DNA from: Streptomyces sp. Y2F8-2
GTDB lineage: Bacteria > Actinomycetota > Actinomycetes > Streptomycetales > Streptomycetaceae
NCBI RefSeq assembly: GCF_014905555.1
Contig: NZ_BNGS01000005.1
Location: 496,001-560,000, forward strand
Reading direction: 5' to 3'
Length of the DNA stretch: 64,000 nt
The position numbers and the translations under genes are program-made. Below, piece after piece: positions 17,221-28,851 of the stretch. The notes below the pieces were generated by a model that worked only from the letters and a program-made list of their open reading frames with translations, ran no database searches and was not told the origin of the DNA. Positions within the stretch are counted from its first letter, which is position 1; the number at the start of each line of letters is the position of its first letter.

Positions 17221-18086
17221 CGACAGCGGACACGACGCGGCCGGCCACGCGCGCGCGGCGGCTGCGCCGCCCCAAGGGCCTGACCGCGCACATCATCCTC
17301 ATGCTGGCCGTCCTGATCTCGGTCTTCCCCTTCGCGTGGACGATCGTCATGGCGACCAACACCACCGAGGAGATCTACAAGAGCCCGCCGAAGCTGACGT
17401 TCGGCTCCCACCTGCTGGAGAACATCCGGCATGTGCTGAACACCATCGACTTCTTCGGGTCGATGCTCAACACGGTCATGGTCGCGTGCGTCACCACCGC
17501 CCTGGTGCTGTTCATCGACTCCCTGGCGGCCTTCACCTTCGCCAAGTTCGACTTCCCCGGACGCAAGGTGCTCTTCGGCACGCTGCTGTTGTTCATGATG
17601 CTGCCGCTCCAACTGGCCATCCTGCCCCAGTTCATCCTCATGTCGAAGATCGGCTGGGTCGGCATGCTCAAGGCGCTGGCGCTGCCCTCCCTCGCCAACG
17701 CCTTCGGCATCTTCTGGCTGCACCAGTACATCCAGAACGGGGTGCCCGACGAACTCCTCGACGCCGCGCGCATCGACGGCGCCGGGTTCTTCCGCCAGTA
17801 CTGGAACATCGCGCTGCCGATGATCAGGCCCGCGCTGTCCTTCCTCGCCATCTACGCCTTCGTCAACTGCTGGAACGACTACATCTGGCCGCTCGTCGTG
17901 CTCACCAACCCCGACCATGTGACGCTCCAGGTGGAGCTCGCCCAGCTCAACGTCGGCCACACCACCGACTACAGCATGGTCATGGCCGGTGTGCTCATGG
18001 CGGCCCTCCCGCTGGTCGTGGTCTTCAGCATCTTCGCCCGCGGGTTCATAGCGGGCGCCACCGAAGGAGCGGTACAGGGCAGCTGA
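17217..18086 (+). CDS. Sugar ABC transporter permease (MalG type)
   Basis: A 289-residue partner permease with six transmembrane segments and an EAA-type loop, LLDAARIDGAGFFRQYWNIA. It starts at the ATG overlapping the previous stop (ATGA), with GAGGAGGGAGG just upstream; the frame is open further upstream only as a shadow of the first permease. Together with the MalF-type permease and lipoprotein it forms the import pathway of the locus. Confidence 0.93.
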   Translation: MTTADTTRPATRARRLRRPKGLTAHIILMLAVLISVFPFAWTIVMATNTTEEIYKSPPKLTFGSHLLENIRHVLNTIDFFGSMLNTVMVACVTTALVLFIDSLAAFTFAKFDFPGRKVLFGTLLLFMMLPLQLAILPQFILMSKIGWVGMLKALALPSLANAFGIFWLHQYIQNGVPDELLDAARIDGAGFFRQYWNIALPMIRPALSFLAIYAFVNCWNDYIWPLVVLTNPDHVTLQVELAQLNVGHTTDYSMVMAGVLMAALPLVVVFSIFARGFIAGATEGAVQGS

Positions 18087-18113
18087 ACCGGTGTCGCGAG
18101 GAGGAGGTGACCA

Positions 18114-19099
18114 GTGACGTACGACGTCGGCGGAGGGCGACCGGGGCGCGGCAAGGTGCTCGTGGTGGGCATGGACGGGGTGCGCTTCGACCGGCTGCCC
18201 CTCCCCCGGCCTCCGGCCGGGGGAGCCCCCGTCTCGCTCCGCCCGCCGTCCACGGCACCCGTGCTGCACGGCCTCATGGCAGCGGGCGCCTTCGGCAACA
18301 GCCTGCTGCCCTACGGCGAGGTGGACGGTCAGGCCGAGAACGGGCCGTCGACCGGCATGGCCTACACCGACTCCGGGCCCGGCTGGTCGAGCGTGCTGGC
18401 CGGGGTGTGGCCCGACCGCCACGGGGTGCGGGGCAACGACTTCGCCGGCGCCGACTACGCCCGCTACCCCGACTTCCTCAGCCGCGCCGTCACCGCCCGG
18501 CCCGGTCTGCGCACCGCGGCCGCGGTGTCCTGGCCCGAACTGGTCCACCGCGGCGCCCTCGGCCCCGCCATCGGCCGGCGTGTGCACCACGACGGCGAGT
18601 CCGACGGTTACGACACCGCCGACCGCCTCGTCGCCCGAACCACCGCACGCTGGCTCACCGAGGACGACCCGGACGTCGTGTTCGTGTACTTCGGTGCCAC
18701 CGACGAGGCCGGCCACGCGACAGGCCCCCTCAGCCCCGCCTACGACCACGCCCTCCTCACCCAGGACACCCACCTCGGGCGGCTGCTGGAGGCCATCGAC
18801 GCCCGGCGCTCCGACCCCGCCCGTGCGGACGAGCACTGGACCGTGCTGGTCACCACGGACCACGGACACCTCGACGCCGGTGGCCACGGAGGCGACACGC
18901 GTGCCGAGCGAGAGGTCTTCGTAGTTCTCGCCGAGCCCGGTGTGCCCGGCGGCACCCGGCTCCCCACGCCCCGCCTCATCGACATCGCCCCCACCGTCCT
19001 CGACCGACTCGGCATCCCCGCCGGCCCCGCCTGGGGCATGCAGGGCCGTGTCCTGCCCGGCTCCACGTCACTCACGTCACCACCGACTTCGGAATGGTC

Positions 19100-19103
<4 letters not shown>
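18114..19103 (+). CDS. Alkaline phosphatase-superfamily phosphodiesterase/pyrophosphatase
   Basis: A 329-residue member of the metal-dependent alkaline phosphatase/nucleotide pyrophosphatase superfamily. Metal and nucleophile regions are VLVVGMDGVRFDRL, the Ser/Thr-rich GPGWSSVLAGVWPDRHGV, YFGATDEAGHATGP and VTTDHGHLDAGGHGG. No signal peptide is seen, so it is cytoplasmic. It may split a phosphodiester or sugar-phosphate made from the imported glycan. GTG at 18114 has GAGGAGG upstream, and the 3' end overlaps the beta-galactosidase by four bases (ATGA). Between GVRFDRL and TAPVLHGL a 48-base palindromic repeat (18200-18247) adds about 16 Pro/Gly-rich residues absent from ordinary members; it falls after the first metal ligand, so activity may or may not survive. 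Confidence 0.82.
18200..18247. repeat. Short palindromic interspersed repeat, copy B (inside phosphodiesterase gene)
   Basis: 48 bases matching 8914-8961 at 41 of 48 positions, with the same GCCTCCGGCCGGGGG core. Being a multiple of three, it preserves the frame. Confidence 0.7.
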
Positions 19104-22018
<2,915 letters not shown>

Positions 22019-22059
22019 CCCCCCGCCTTTCCTGTCACGTCACCTCTCACGGAGCACAC

Positions 22060-23922
22060 GTGTGTACGTCGCATGACCACCATCAGGGCGAGGCCGCGCA
22101 GGCCGGTGCCGGAAGACGCAGTTTTCTCAGGGCCACCGCGCTGCTGGGAGCCGCCGCCACGACCGGGGTCGCACTGCCGGCCGTCGCCGAGGCGGCCGAG
22201 AGGAGCAGCCGGCGGCCCGACGCCGAGAGCCGGCGCTTCACCCTCGCGGTGATGCCCGACACCCAGTATCTCTTCGACGGGCCGAGCATCGACCCGGCGC
22301 CCGTCGAGGCGTCCCTGCGCTATCTGCTGGAACACGGCAGGGACGAGAACATCGTCTTCCTGTCCCACCTCGGCGACCTCACCCAGAACGGCGCCGAGGA
22401 GGAGTTCGCCGCCATCAGCGAGGCGTTCGAGCTCCTCGACCGGCGGGGCGTCGGCTACAGCGTCCTGGCCGGCAACCACGACATCAAGTCGTCGACGGAC
22501 GACCAGCGCGGCTCGACGCCGTACCTGGACGCGTTCGGCCCGCAGCGCTTCAGGAGCAAGTCGACGTTCGGGGGCGCCTCCCCCGACGGCTACAACACCT
22601 ACCACCTGTTCCGGGCGGCCGGACGCGAGTGGCTGGTGCTGGCGCTGGACTGGCGGCTGTCGGCGAAGGGGTACGCCTGGGCGAAGGACGTGCTGGCCCG
22701 GCACCCGAGGACGCCGGTCATCCTCACCACGCACGAACTGGTCGTCGAGGACGACCAGTTGTCGGCGTACGGCGGGCAGCTGTGGGACCAGCTGATCGTG
22801 GACCACGACCAGATCTTCCTGACCCTGAACGGCCACTACTGGCCCGCGGGCCGCGCCACCCGCAAGAACGCGGCGGGCAACGAGGTGCACCTGCATCTGA
22901 CGGACTACCAGAACCGCTACTTCGGCGGGGCGGCGATGATCCGCCTCTACCACTTCGACCTCGACCGGAACGTCATCGACGTGGAGACGGTCTCCCCGTG
23001 GATCCTCGGGCGGGCCGCGAAGGGCCTCAACGAGCTGGAGCGGCAGGAGATCGAGCTGAGCGGTGACGCCGACCGGTTCTCGGTGGAGATCGACTTCGCG
23101 GAGCGCTTCTCCGGCTTCGACCCGGTGCCCGCGCCCCCGGCGCGGCCCGTGTCGCAGATGCTGATACCGGGCACGGTCGCCTACTGGCGCTTCGAGTCGC
23201 CCGTCTCCGGCACCGTCCGCGACCTGTCCGGCCGCGGCAACGACCTCACCGTTGTCTCGGTGGGCGGCGGCTCGCTCGGCTGGTCGCCGGACCGCCACCC
23301 CGACCAACCGGGCCACGGCAGCCTGGAGCTCCAGGGCTTCAAGTCGCCGCTGAGGGGCGCGTACCTGCGCACGGTGGACGGAGCTCCGCTCAACTCGGCC
23401 ACCTTCGGGGACGGCTACACCATCGAGGCCTTCTACCGGCTGCCCGCTGACTGGGACCCCGACCACAACGCCTGGTCGGGCATCGTCAGCCGTACGGGCA
23501 CGGGCGGCGCGGCCGGGAAGACCGCCGACGACCCCGACGAGCCACTGGCCACCCTCTCGTTGTCCAACGACCGCGAGCCGCAGTGGGCGATGCGCCCGCT
23601 GAACCAGGAGGGCATCGCCACCAACTGGGGCCAGGAGACCCCGCTGGAGACCTGGTGGCACCTCGCGGTCGTCAACGACGGCCGGCACACGACGCTGTAC
23701 GTCGAGGGCTGCCCGGTCGTCCGCAACCCGAAGGCCGCCGCGGTCGGGATCACCTCCGTCGGGCTGCCGTGGCTGCTCGGCGGCTACGAGTACGCCGGGA
23801 AGATCGACCAGATCCTGCACGGCCGCCTCGGGGACGTACGGATCGTCGAACGGGCGCTGCCTGTCACGTCGTTCATGAACCAGCCGACTGCCCGCCGCCG
23901 GAACGTGGGGCTTGCGGGCTAG
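22060..23922 (+). CDS. Tat-exported calcineurin-like phosphoesterase with LamG-like domain
   Basis: A 620-residue secreted protein. A twin-arginine signal (GRRSFLRATALLGAAA) precedes cleavage near AEAA at residue ~42. Residues ~55-300 are a metallophosphoesterase: VMPDTQY, LSHLGDLTQNG, LAGNHD and TTHELV supply the metal ligands. Residues ~370-615 form a concanavalin/LamG-like jelly roll (AYWRFESP..., YTIEAFYRLP, WWHLAVVNDG), probably sugar-binding. GTG at 22060 is chosen for GGAG five bases upstream. It ends the plus-strand arm of the glycan locus, 41 bases after beta-galactosidase, and could remove phosphate or phosphodiester groups from the glycan outside the cell. The true substrate is unknown. 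Confidence 0.86.
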   Translation: MCTSHDHHQGEAAQAGAGRRSFLRATALLGAAATTGVALPAVAEAAERSSRRPDAESRRFTLAVMPDTQYLFDGPSIDPAPVEASLRYLLEHGRDENIVFLSHLGDLTQNGAEEEFAAISEAFELLDRRGVGYSVLAGNHDIKSSTDDQRGSTPYLDAFGPQRFRSKSTFGGASPDGYNTYHLFRAAGREWLVLALDWRLSAKGYAWAKDVLARHPRTPVILTTHELVVEDDQLSAYGGQLWDQLIVDHDQIFLTLNGHYWPAGRATRKNAAGNEVHLHLTDYQNRYFGGAAMIRLYHFDLDRNVIDVETVSPWILGRAAKGLNELERQEIELSGDADRFSVEIDFAERFSGFDPVPAPPARPVSQMLIPGTVAYWRFESPVSGTVRDLSGRGNDLTVVSVGGGSLGWSPDRHPDQPGHGSLELQGFKSPLRGAYLRTVDGAPLNSATFGDGYTIEAFYRLPADWDPDHNAWSGIVSRTGTGGAAGKTADDPDEPLATLSLSNDREPQWAMRPLNQEGIATNWGQETPLETWWHLAVVNDGRHTTLYVEGCPVVRNPKAAAVGITSVGLPWLLGGYEYAGKIDQILHGRLGDVRIVERALPVTSFMNQPTARRRNVGLAG

Positions 23923-23936
23923 TGCCGCAACAGGCG

Positions 23937-24653
23937 CTATCGGGTGACGGGGCCGACGGTCACGGTGTGGTCGTCGGGGCCGTCTCCCTTGGCGGGCAGG
24001 TTCACCCTGAGTCGCAGGATGTGCGGGTGGATCTCACCCGGCAGGGTGATCACCGCGCGGGTGAAGGTGACTCCGCTGCCACCACCGTAGTTCTGCGGCA
24101 CGACCAGCACGAAGGTCGCGCTCCGGCCCGGGGGGAGGACGACGGTGTGCGCGGCCTCGACGCTTCGCCGGGCACGGACGTGTCCGTCCTTGCCCGCCAG
24201 GTCCACCCCCGGGAAGCCGTTCAGGGAGCAGGGGGCGGCACCGGAGTTGGTCAGTCTCACGGGAATGTTCGAGTACGGGCCCTTGCCGTACGCGTCGCCC
24301 TTGGCGAAGGTCAGATGCGCGGTCCTGCACCGGGCGGCGGCCCTCGCGGTGGTCCGCGGTCCCGCGGACGCCGTGGCCGAGTGGGACCCCGTGGTCGAGC
24401 CGGGCGCCGTGGCCGAGCCGGTCGCGCTGCTCGTGCCGCCGGTCGCGGCCCCGGAGGTGGCCGTCGCCGAGGTGCCGCCGCTTGCCGGAGCGCTGCCGGA
24501 GCTCTGAGTGGCGCCTGCCGTGGACGCCGTGGCGGACGGAGCGGAGTTCGCCCCGTTGTGCTTGCCGTCGTCGCCGTTGCAGGCGGTGAGCGCGAGTCCC
24601 GCCGCGAGCACCACGGCGGCGGCCGGAACCTTGCGGAACTGCTGGACGCGCAT
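23937..24653 (-). CDS. DUF4232-type secreted lipoprotein
   Basis: A 238-residue lipoprotein: MRVQQF followed by a hydrophobic helix and lipobox LALTAC, then a ~85-residue Ser/Thr/Ala/Gly linker and a C-terminal beta-rich domain of about 130 residues (RTAHLTFAKGD, VRLTNSGAAPCSLNGFPG). The two Cys in the latter probably pair. This matches the DUF4232 domain common in Streptomyces cell-envelope proteins of unknown role. ATG 24653 is preferred to one 48 bases upstream because GGGGGAA lies just before it and the lipobox then falls at a normal distance. It converges with the phosphoesterase gene, 14 bases between stops, and is probably a single-gene unit. Confidence 0.8.
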   Translation of the reverse strand: MRVQQFRKVPAAAVVLAAGLALTACNGDDGKHNGANSAPSATASTAGATQSSGSAPASGGTSATATSGAATGGTSSATGSATAPGSTTGSHSATASAGPRTTARAAARCRTAHLTFAKGDAYGKGPYSNIPVRLTNSGAAPCSLNGFPGVDLAGKDGHVRARRSVEAAHTVVLPPGRSATFVLVVPQNYGGGSGVTFTRAVITLPGEIHPHILRLRVNLPAKGDGPDDHTVTVGPVTR

Positions 24654-24855
24654 GGGCTTCCCCCTGGTCTGGATGCGGGACCCGCCACGCGGGCCCTGCA
24701 TGTCAGTTAGACGGGGGAAGGGGAGGCGAGGTTGCGGCGGGCGCGGGGAGGACTCCCGTGCGTATTGTCACCCGCCACCGGAGCAACCCGGGCAGGGCTT
24801 CGGACGTGCGTCCCGCGCCCCTGCCCCGGACCGAACGCGTCCGCCTCAGAACCCG

Positions 24856-24909
24856 TGCCCGAGGCAGACCGCCTGCTGCGGCGGGCCGCCCTGCCCGAGG
24901 CAGACCGCC
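24856..24909. repeat. 18-base direct repeat
   Basis: TGCCCGAGGCAGACCGCC occurs at 24856-24873 and again at 24892-24909, in the 261-base spacer between the MaoC stop and the lipoprotein start. Each copy contains an internal short inverted repeat (TGCC/GGCA). Possibly a duplicated terminator or regulatory motif for the upstream operon; the rest of the spacer shows no gene. Confidence 0.55.
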
Positions 24910-24914
24910 CTGCC

Positions 24915-25370
24915 TCAGGCGTAGAACCGCGACAGGCTCTGCAGGACGGCCGCGGGCTTCCCGCCGCCGTCGATCTCTATCGTGCCGTCGACGGCGATCT
25001 GCACCCCGCCCGGCACGTCCTCCACCGAGGCGAGCTTCGCGACCAGCCGGATGCGGGATCCGACCTTCACCGGTGCCGGGAAGCGCACCTTGTTCAGGCC
25101 GTAGTTGACCTTCGTCGACACGCCCTCGACCTCCAGCAGCTCGGTGAAGAGCGGGATGAAGAGGGACAGGGTCAGATAGCCGTGTGCGATGGGCGCGCCG
25201 AACGGGCCGTCCTTCGCCTTCTGCGGGTCGACGTGGATCCACTGGTGGTCGCCCGTGGCGTCGGCGAAGGTGTTGATCCGCTCCTGGGTGACCTCGATCC
25301 ACTCGCTGGTGCCGAGGTCGCTGCCGGCCAGCTTCTTGAGTTCGTCGAGGCCGTTGACGGTGATGCTCAT
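24915..25370 (-). CDS. MaoC-family dehydratase ((R)-enoyl-CoA hydratase-like)
   Basis: A 151-residue single hot-dog-fold hydratase. The hydratase-2 motif with Asp and His is present: FADATGDHQWIHVDPQKA, followed by FGAPIAHGYLTLSL. It adds water to trans-2-enoyl-CoA (or the reverse). ATG 25370 has AAGGAA upstream. It is the last gene of the operon SDR, amidohydrolase, acyl-CoA ligase, MaoC, 23 bases after the ligase. A ligase, a hydratase and an MFE-2-like dehydrogenase are three of the four steps of a beta-oxidation spiral. Confidence 0.9.
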   Translation of the reverse strand: MSITVNGLDELKKLAGSDLGTSEWIEVTQERINTFADATGDHQWIHVDPQKAKDGPFGAPIAHGYLTLSLFIPLFTELLEVEGVSTKVNYGLNKVRFPAPVKVGSRIRLVAKLASVEDVPGGVQIAVDGTIEIDGGGKPAAVLQSLSRFYA

Positions 25371-25393
25371 GTGGCGTTCCTTGTCTGGGAGAT

Positions 25394-26899
25394 CTAGGAG
25401 TCGGTGCCGTACCGGGAGCGGACCCGGGACTTGAGGAGCTTTCCGGAGGCGGTGCGCGGGAGGGCGTCCGCGACCACCACCGACTTGGGGATCTTGTACT
25501 TGGCCAGCCGCCCGGAGAGCGAGGCGATCACCTCGTCCGGGTCGAGCGTGGCGCCCTCGCGGGGGACGACGACCGCGCGCGGAACCTCGCCCCACTTCTC
25601 GTCGGGCACGCCGATGACGGCGCACTCGACGATGTCGGGGTGCGCGAGGAGCTGGTCCTCGATCTCGGCGGGGTAGATGTTCTCGCCCCCCGAGATGATC
25701 ATGTCCTTGATGCGGTCGACGATGTAGACGTACCCGTCCTCGTCCACACGGGCCGCGTCCCCGCTGCGGAACCAGCCGTCGGCGAACACGGTCGCGGTCT
25801 CCTCCGGCAGCCCCCAGTAGCCGGGCATGACGTGCGGTCCGCGCACCACGACCTCGCCGGTCTCGCCGACGTCGACCGGGGCGAGGTCGGGCCGCACCAC
25901 CCGTACGTCGCTGAAGAAGTGCGGCACACCGGCCGAACCCGCCTTGCTGACCGCGTGTTCGGCGTCCAGGAAGAGCGTGCCGGGCGCGGCCTCCGTCATG
26001 CCGTAGCCCTGGAGGAAGGTGAGCCCGCGCTCCTGGTACTTCGCGATCAGCGGGGTCGGCACCGGGGAGCCGCCGCAGGTGAGGATGCGGAGGCTGGACA
26101 GGTCGGCCCGGTCCCAGCGTGGATGCCGGGCCACCTGGTCGAACATGGTCGGCACCCCGAACATGAAGGTGATCCGGTGGCGTTCGATCAGGTCGAAGGT
26201 GGCCTCCGGGTCGAAGGACTCGACCAGGACGCAGGTGCCGCCCTTGAGCAGGACGGGCAGGGTGAGCATGTTCAGCCCGGCCGTGTGGAACAACGGGGCG
26301 GAGACCAGGGCGCGTTCGTCGGCGATCAGGTCGTGGTCGACGAGGACGTTGAAGGCGTTCCAGACCAGGTTGCCGTGCGTGAGCATGGCGCCCTTGGGCC
26401 GGCCCGTGGTCCCCGAGGTGTACATGATGATGCAGGTGTCGTCGAGGGGGACGGGCTGGTCGATCGGTTCGTCGCTCGCGGCGGCCAGCAACTCCTCGTA
26501 CTCGGCGCCCACTTCGACGTACGCGCGGACATCGGTGCTGCCCGGCAAGCCGGCCACCAGCGCGGTCGAGGAGGGCGCGTAGACGAGGGCCTTGGCGCCC
26601 GAGTCGGCGAGCTGGTAGGCGATCTCGGGGCCGGCGAGGCGGATGTTGAGCGGGACGAAGACCGCGCCGAGGGTGCCGGCCGCGAACAGTGTCTCCAGGT
26701 AGGCGGGGTGGTTGGGGCCGAGGTAGGCGATCCGGTCGCCGCGGCGGACGCCCCGGGCGCGCAGGGCGTGCGCGAGGCGGGTGGTGCGTTCGTACAGCTC
26801 CGCGTAGGTGACGCTGCGGTCGCCGTGGATCAGGGCGGTGCGGTGCGGGGTCTTGCGGGCCCGGCGTGCGGGCCACGACCCCAGTCCCTCGTTGCGCAT
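25394..26899 (-). CDS. Acyl-CoA synthetase (FadD-like AMP ligase)
   Basis: A 501-residue ANL-superfamily ligase forming acyl-AMP and then acyl-CoA. The P-loop is YTSGTTGRPKGAMLTHGN, followed by GYGMTEAAP, the hinge region DRIKDMIISGGENIYP and the C-terminal catalytic Lys region PRTASGKLLKSR. Length is normal and no defect is visible. The acid could be fatty or aromatic; motif content alone does not decide. It sits 12 bases after the amidohydrolase in the same operon, so the substrate is probably a carboxylate released or modified by that enzyme. Confidence 0.92.
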   Translation of the reverse strand: MRNEGLGSWPARRARKTPHRTALIHGDRSVTYAELYERTTRLAHALRARGVRRGDRIAYLGPNHPAYLETLFAAGTLGAVFVPLNIRLAGPEIAYQLADSGAKALVYAPSSTALVAGLPGSTDVRAYVEVGAEYEELLAAASDEPIDQPVPLDDTCIIMYTSGTTGRPKGAMLTHGNLVWNAFNVLVDHDLIADERALVSAPLFHTAGLNMLTLPVLLKGGTCVLVESFDPEATFDLIERHRITFMFGVPTMFDQVARHPRWDRADLSSLRILTCGGSPVPTPLIAKYQERGLTFLQGYGMTEAAPGTLFLDAEHAVSKAGSAGVPHFFSDVRVVRPDLAPVDVGETGEVVVRGPHVMPGYWGLPEETATVFADGWFRSGDAARVDEDGYVYIVDRIKDMIISGGENIYPAEIEDQLLAHPDIVECAVIGVPDEKWGEVPRAVVVPREGATLDPDEVIASLSGRLAKYKIPKSVVVADALPRTASGKLLKSRVRSRYGTDS

Positions 26900-26911
26900 C
26901 TCACGGCCCCT

Positions 26912-27787
26912 TTACGCTTTCGTCAGCCCGAGCAGACGGGCGGCGTTCTCCTTGAGGATCTTCGGACGGACCTCGTCCTTGATCGACAGCTTCTCGAAGT
27001 CGGCGAGCCAGCGGTCGGGGGTGAGGACGGGGAAGTCGGAGCCGAAGAGCACCTTGTCCTTGAGCAAGGTGTTGGCGTACTGCACGAGCTGCGGCGGGAA
27101 GTACTTCGGCGACCAGCCGGACAGGTCGATGTGCACGCCGGGTTTGTGCGTGGCGACCGCGAGGGCCTCGTCCTGCCAGGGGAACGACGGGTGCGCCAGG
27201 ATGATCTTCAGATGGGGGAAGTCGGCGGCGACGTCGTCCACGTGCAGCGGGTTGGAGTACTTGAGCCTGATCCCGCCCCCGCCGGGCACGCCCGCGCCGA
27301 TGCCGGTCTGACCCGTGTGGAACAGGGCGATGGCGCCGGTCTCCTCGATGACCTCGTACAGGTCGTACGCCACCGAGCGGTCGTTGGGGAAGAAGCCCTG
27401 GATGCTGGGGTGGAACTTGAAGCCCTTCACCCCGTACTCCTCGACCAGACGGCGGGCCTGCTTGACGCCGGCCTTGCCGCGGAAGGGGTCGATGGAGGCG
27501 AACGGGATGAGCACGTCCGGGTTGGCGGCGGCGGCCTCGGCGACCTCCTCGTTGGGGACGGGCTCGGTGCCGGTGGCGGACTCGGCGTCGACCGTGAAGA
27601 TCACGGCGGCCATCCTCCGCTCGCGGTAGTACGCGGCGGTCTCCTCGAGGGTCGGCTTCCGCTTGCCCTCCACCTTGAAGTAGGCGGAGGAGGCGTCGTG
27701 CAGGTCGTCGTCCAGGGACGAATGGCCCTTGGAGGAGACCTCGGCGTGGGTGTGGACGTCGATCGCGACGAGTTCGTTCAGGTCCAT
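26912..27787 (-). CDS. Amidohydrolase-family (PF04909-type) hydrolase or decarboxylase
   Basis: A 291-residue metal-dependent TIM-barrel enzyme of the amidohydrolase-2 group. Metal ligands are visible in IDVHTHAE near the start, GFKFHPS, IILAHPSFPW and FGSDFPVL. The group includes non-oxidative aromatic acid decarboxylases (ACMSD, gamma-resorcylate) and lactone hydrolases, so with a CoA ligase in the operon a role in ring or side-chain catabolism is plausible. Its ATG overlaps the preceding SDR stop by one base (TGATG), implying coupled translation. Confidence 0.85.
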   Translation of the reverse strand: MDLNELVAIDVHTHAEVSSKGHSSLDDDLHDASSAYFKVEGKRKPTLEETAAYYRERRMAAVIFTVDAESATGTEPVPNEEVAEAAAANPDVLIPFASIDPFRGKAGVKQARRLVEEYGVKGFKFHPSIQGFFPNDRSVAYDLYEVIEETGAIALFHTGQTGIGAGVPGGGGIRLKYSNPLHVDDVAADFPHLKIILAHPSFPWQDEALAVATHKPGVHIDLSGWSPKYFPPQLVQYANTLLKDKVLFGSDFPVLTPDRWLADFEKLSIKDEVRPKILKENAARLLGLTKA

Positions 27788-28704
27788 CACGCCTCCGGGA
27801 ACTTCGGCGCGGGGATGCCGACGGTCTGCGGTTCGGCGCCGACCGAGGTGGCCCACACGTCGGCGAGAGTGTCCGGGGACCAGCCGCCGTCCGCGTACGC
27901 CGTCCTGATCTCCTGCGGATGCGACCAGAGTGCCACCTTGTCGCCGCCGATGCCGATGCACTGGCCGGTCACGCCGCGCGCCGCCTCGGAGGCGAGGAAG
28001 GGCACGAGGGCCGCGCAGTCCTCGGGGGTGCCGAAGCCCTCGCCCTTGCGGAGGAAGGCCGGCAGCGGCTCGCCGTTCTTCATCGCCTCGATGTACGGGG
28101 CGAAGGCCGGGATGGTCTCCGTCATGGCGGTGGCGGCGACCGGCACGATCGCGTTGACGGTGATGTTCGCGCGGGCCAGCTCCATCGACCAGGTGCGGGC
28201 CATGGCGGCGATGCCGGCCTTCGCGGCGGCGTAGTTGGTCTGGCCGAAGTTGCCGCGCTGGCCGGCCGGGGAGCCGACCAGGATCAGGGTGCCGCCCTCG
28301 CCCTGTTCGCGCATGCGGACGGCGGCGGCGCGGGCGCAGGTGAAGGTGCCGCGCAGATGAGTGGTGATCACCGCGTCGAAGTCGTCGTCGGTCATCTTCC
28401 ACAGCACCTTGTCGCGCAGGATGCCGGCGTTGGTGACCAGGACGTCCAGTCGGCCGAACTCCTCCACGGCACGGGCCACCAGCCGGTCGGCGGCCTCGCT
28501 GGTGCCGACCGCGACCACCTCGGCCACAGCCCTGCCGCCCGCCTCGGTGATGGACTTCACGGCCTGCTCGGCCACGGCCTCGTCGACGTCGTTCACGACC
28601 ACGGCGGCGCCGTGGGCGGCCAGGGCGTGGGCGTAGGCCAGGCCGAGGCCACGGCCGCTTCCGGTGACGACGGCCACCTTGCCGGTGAGATCGATGCTGG
28701 GCAC
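27787..28704 (-). CDS. Short-chain dehydrogenase (MFE-2/3-hydroxyacyl-CoA type)
   Basis: A 305-residue SDR. The cofactor site is VVTGSGRGLGLAYA, followed by NAG (VLVTNAGILRDK), the catalytic Ser (LVGSPAGQRG) and Tyr-x-x-x-Lys (NYAAAKAG). The C-terminal extension with KVALWSHP resembles the dehydrogenase part of peroxisomal multifunctional enzyme 2, so an (R)-3-hydroxyacyl-CoA dehydrogenase is likely. The GTG at 28704 is chosen because GGAAGGGA precedes it and the fold starts directly; an upstream extension would be Arg-rich and non-homologous. First gene of the catabolic operon, facing a MarR regulator across a spacer with a palindromic operator. Confidence 0.88.
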   Translation of the reverse strand: MPSIDLTGKVAVVTGSGRGLGLAYAHALAAHGAAVVVNDVDEAVAEQAVKSITEAGGRAVAEVVAVGTSEAADRLVARAVEEFGRLDVLVTNAGILRDKVLWKMTDDDFDAVITTHLRGTFTCARAAAVRMREQGEGGTLILVGSPAGQRGNFGQTNYAAAKAGIAAMARTWSMELARANITVNAIVPVAATAMTETIPAFAPYIEAMKNGEPLPAFLRKGEGFGTPEDCAALVPFLASEAARGVTGQCIGIGGDKVALWSHPQEIRTAYADGGWSPDTLADVWATSVGAEPQTVGIPAPKFPEA

Positions 28705-28799
28705 GAGGGGGTCCCTTCCAGACGGGTCGGCCACCGGGCGCGCTGTGGCGAGGCGCCTGCTGCTCCGGCGGCGGTGCGGCTTCGAGATCGAAGCTAAGG

Positions 28800-28810
28800 A
28801 CAATCATTGT
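28800..28810. promoter_or_regulatory. Palindromic operator in the SDR/MarR spacer
   Basis: ACAATCATTGT is a perfect inverted repeat (ACAAT/ATTGT, one-base centre) in a local A/T-rich patch (28797-28828) that also contains CAATAGTTG. It is well placed to block the SDR operon promoter and to autoregulate the MarR gene. The patch stands out against the very G+C-rich surroundings. Confidence 0.55.
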
Positions 28811-28851
28811 TTTCGTCAATAGTTGTTGCCGACCGGTCCGTGCGGCATGCT

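Noticed and set aside
25640..28234. An 864-codon plus-strand open frame
   Set aside because: Antisense to the acyl-CoA ligase, amidohydrolase and SDR genes; no recognisable domain.
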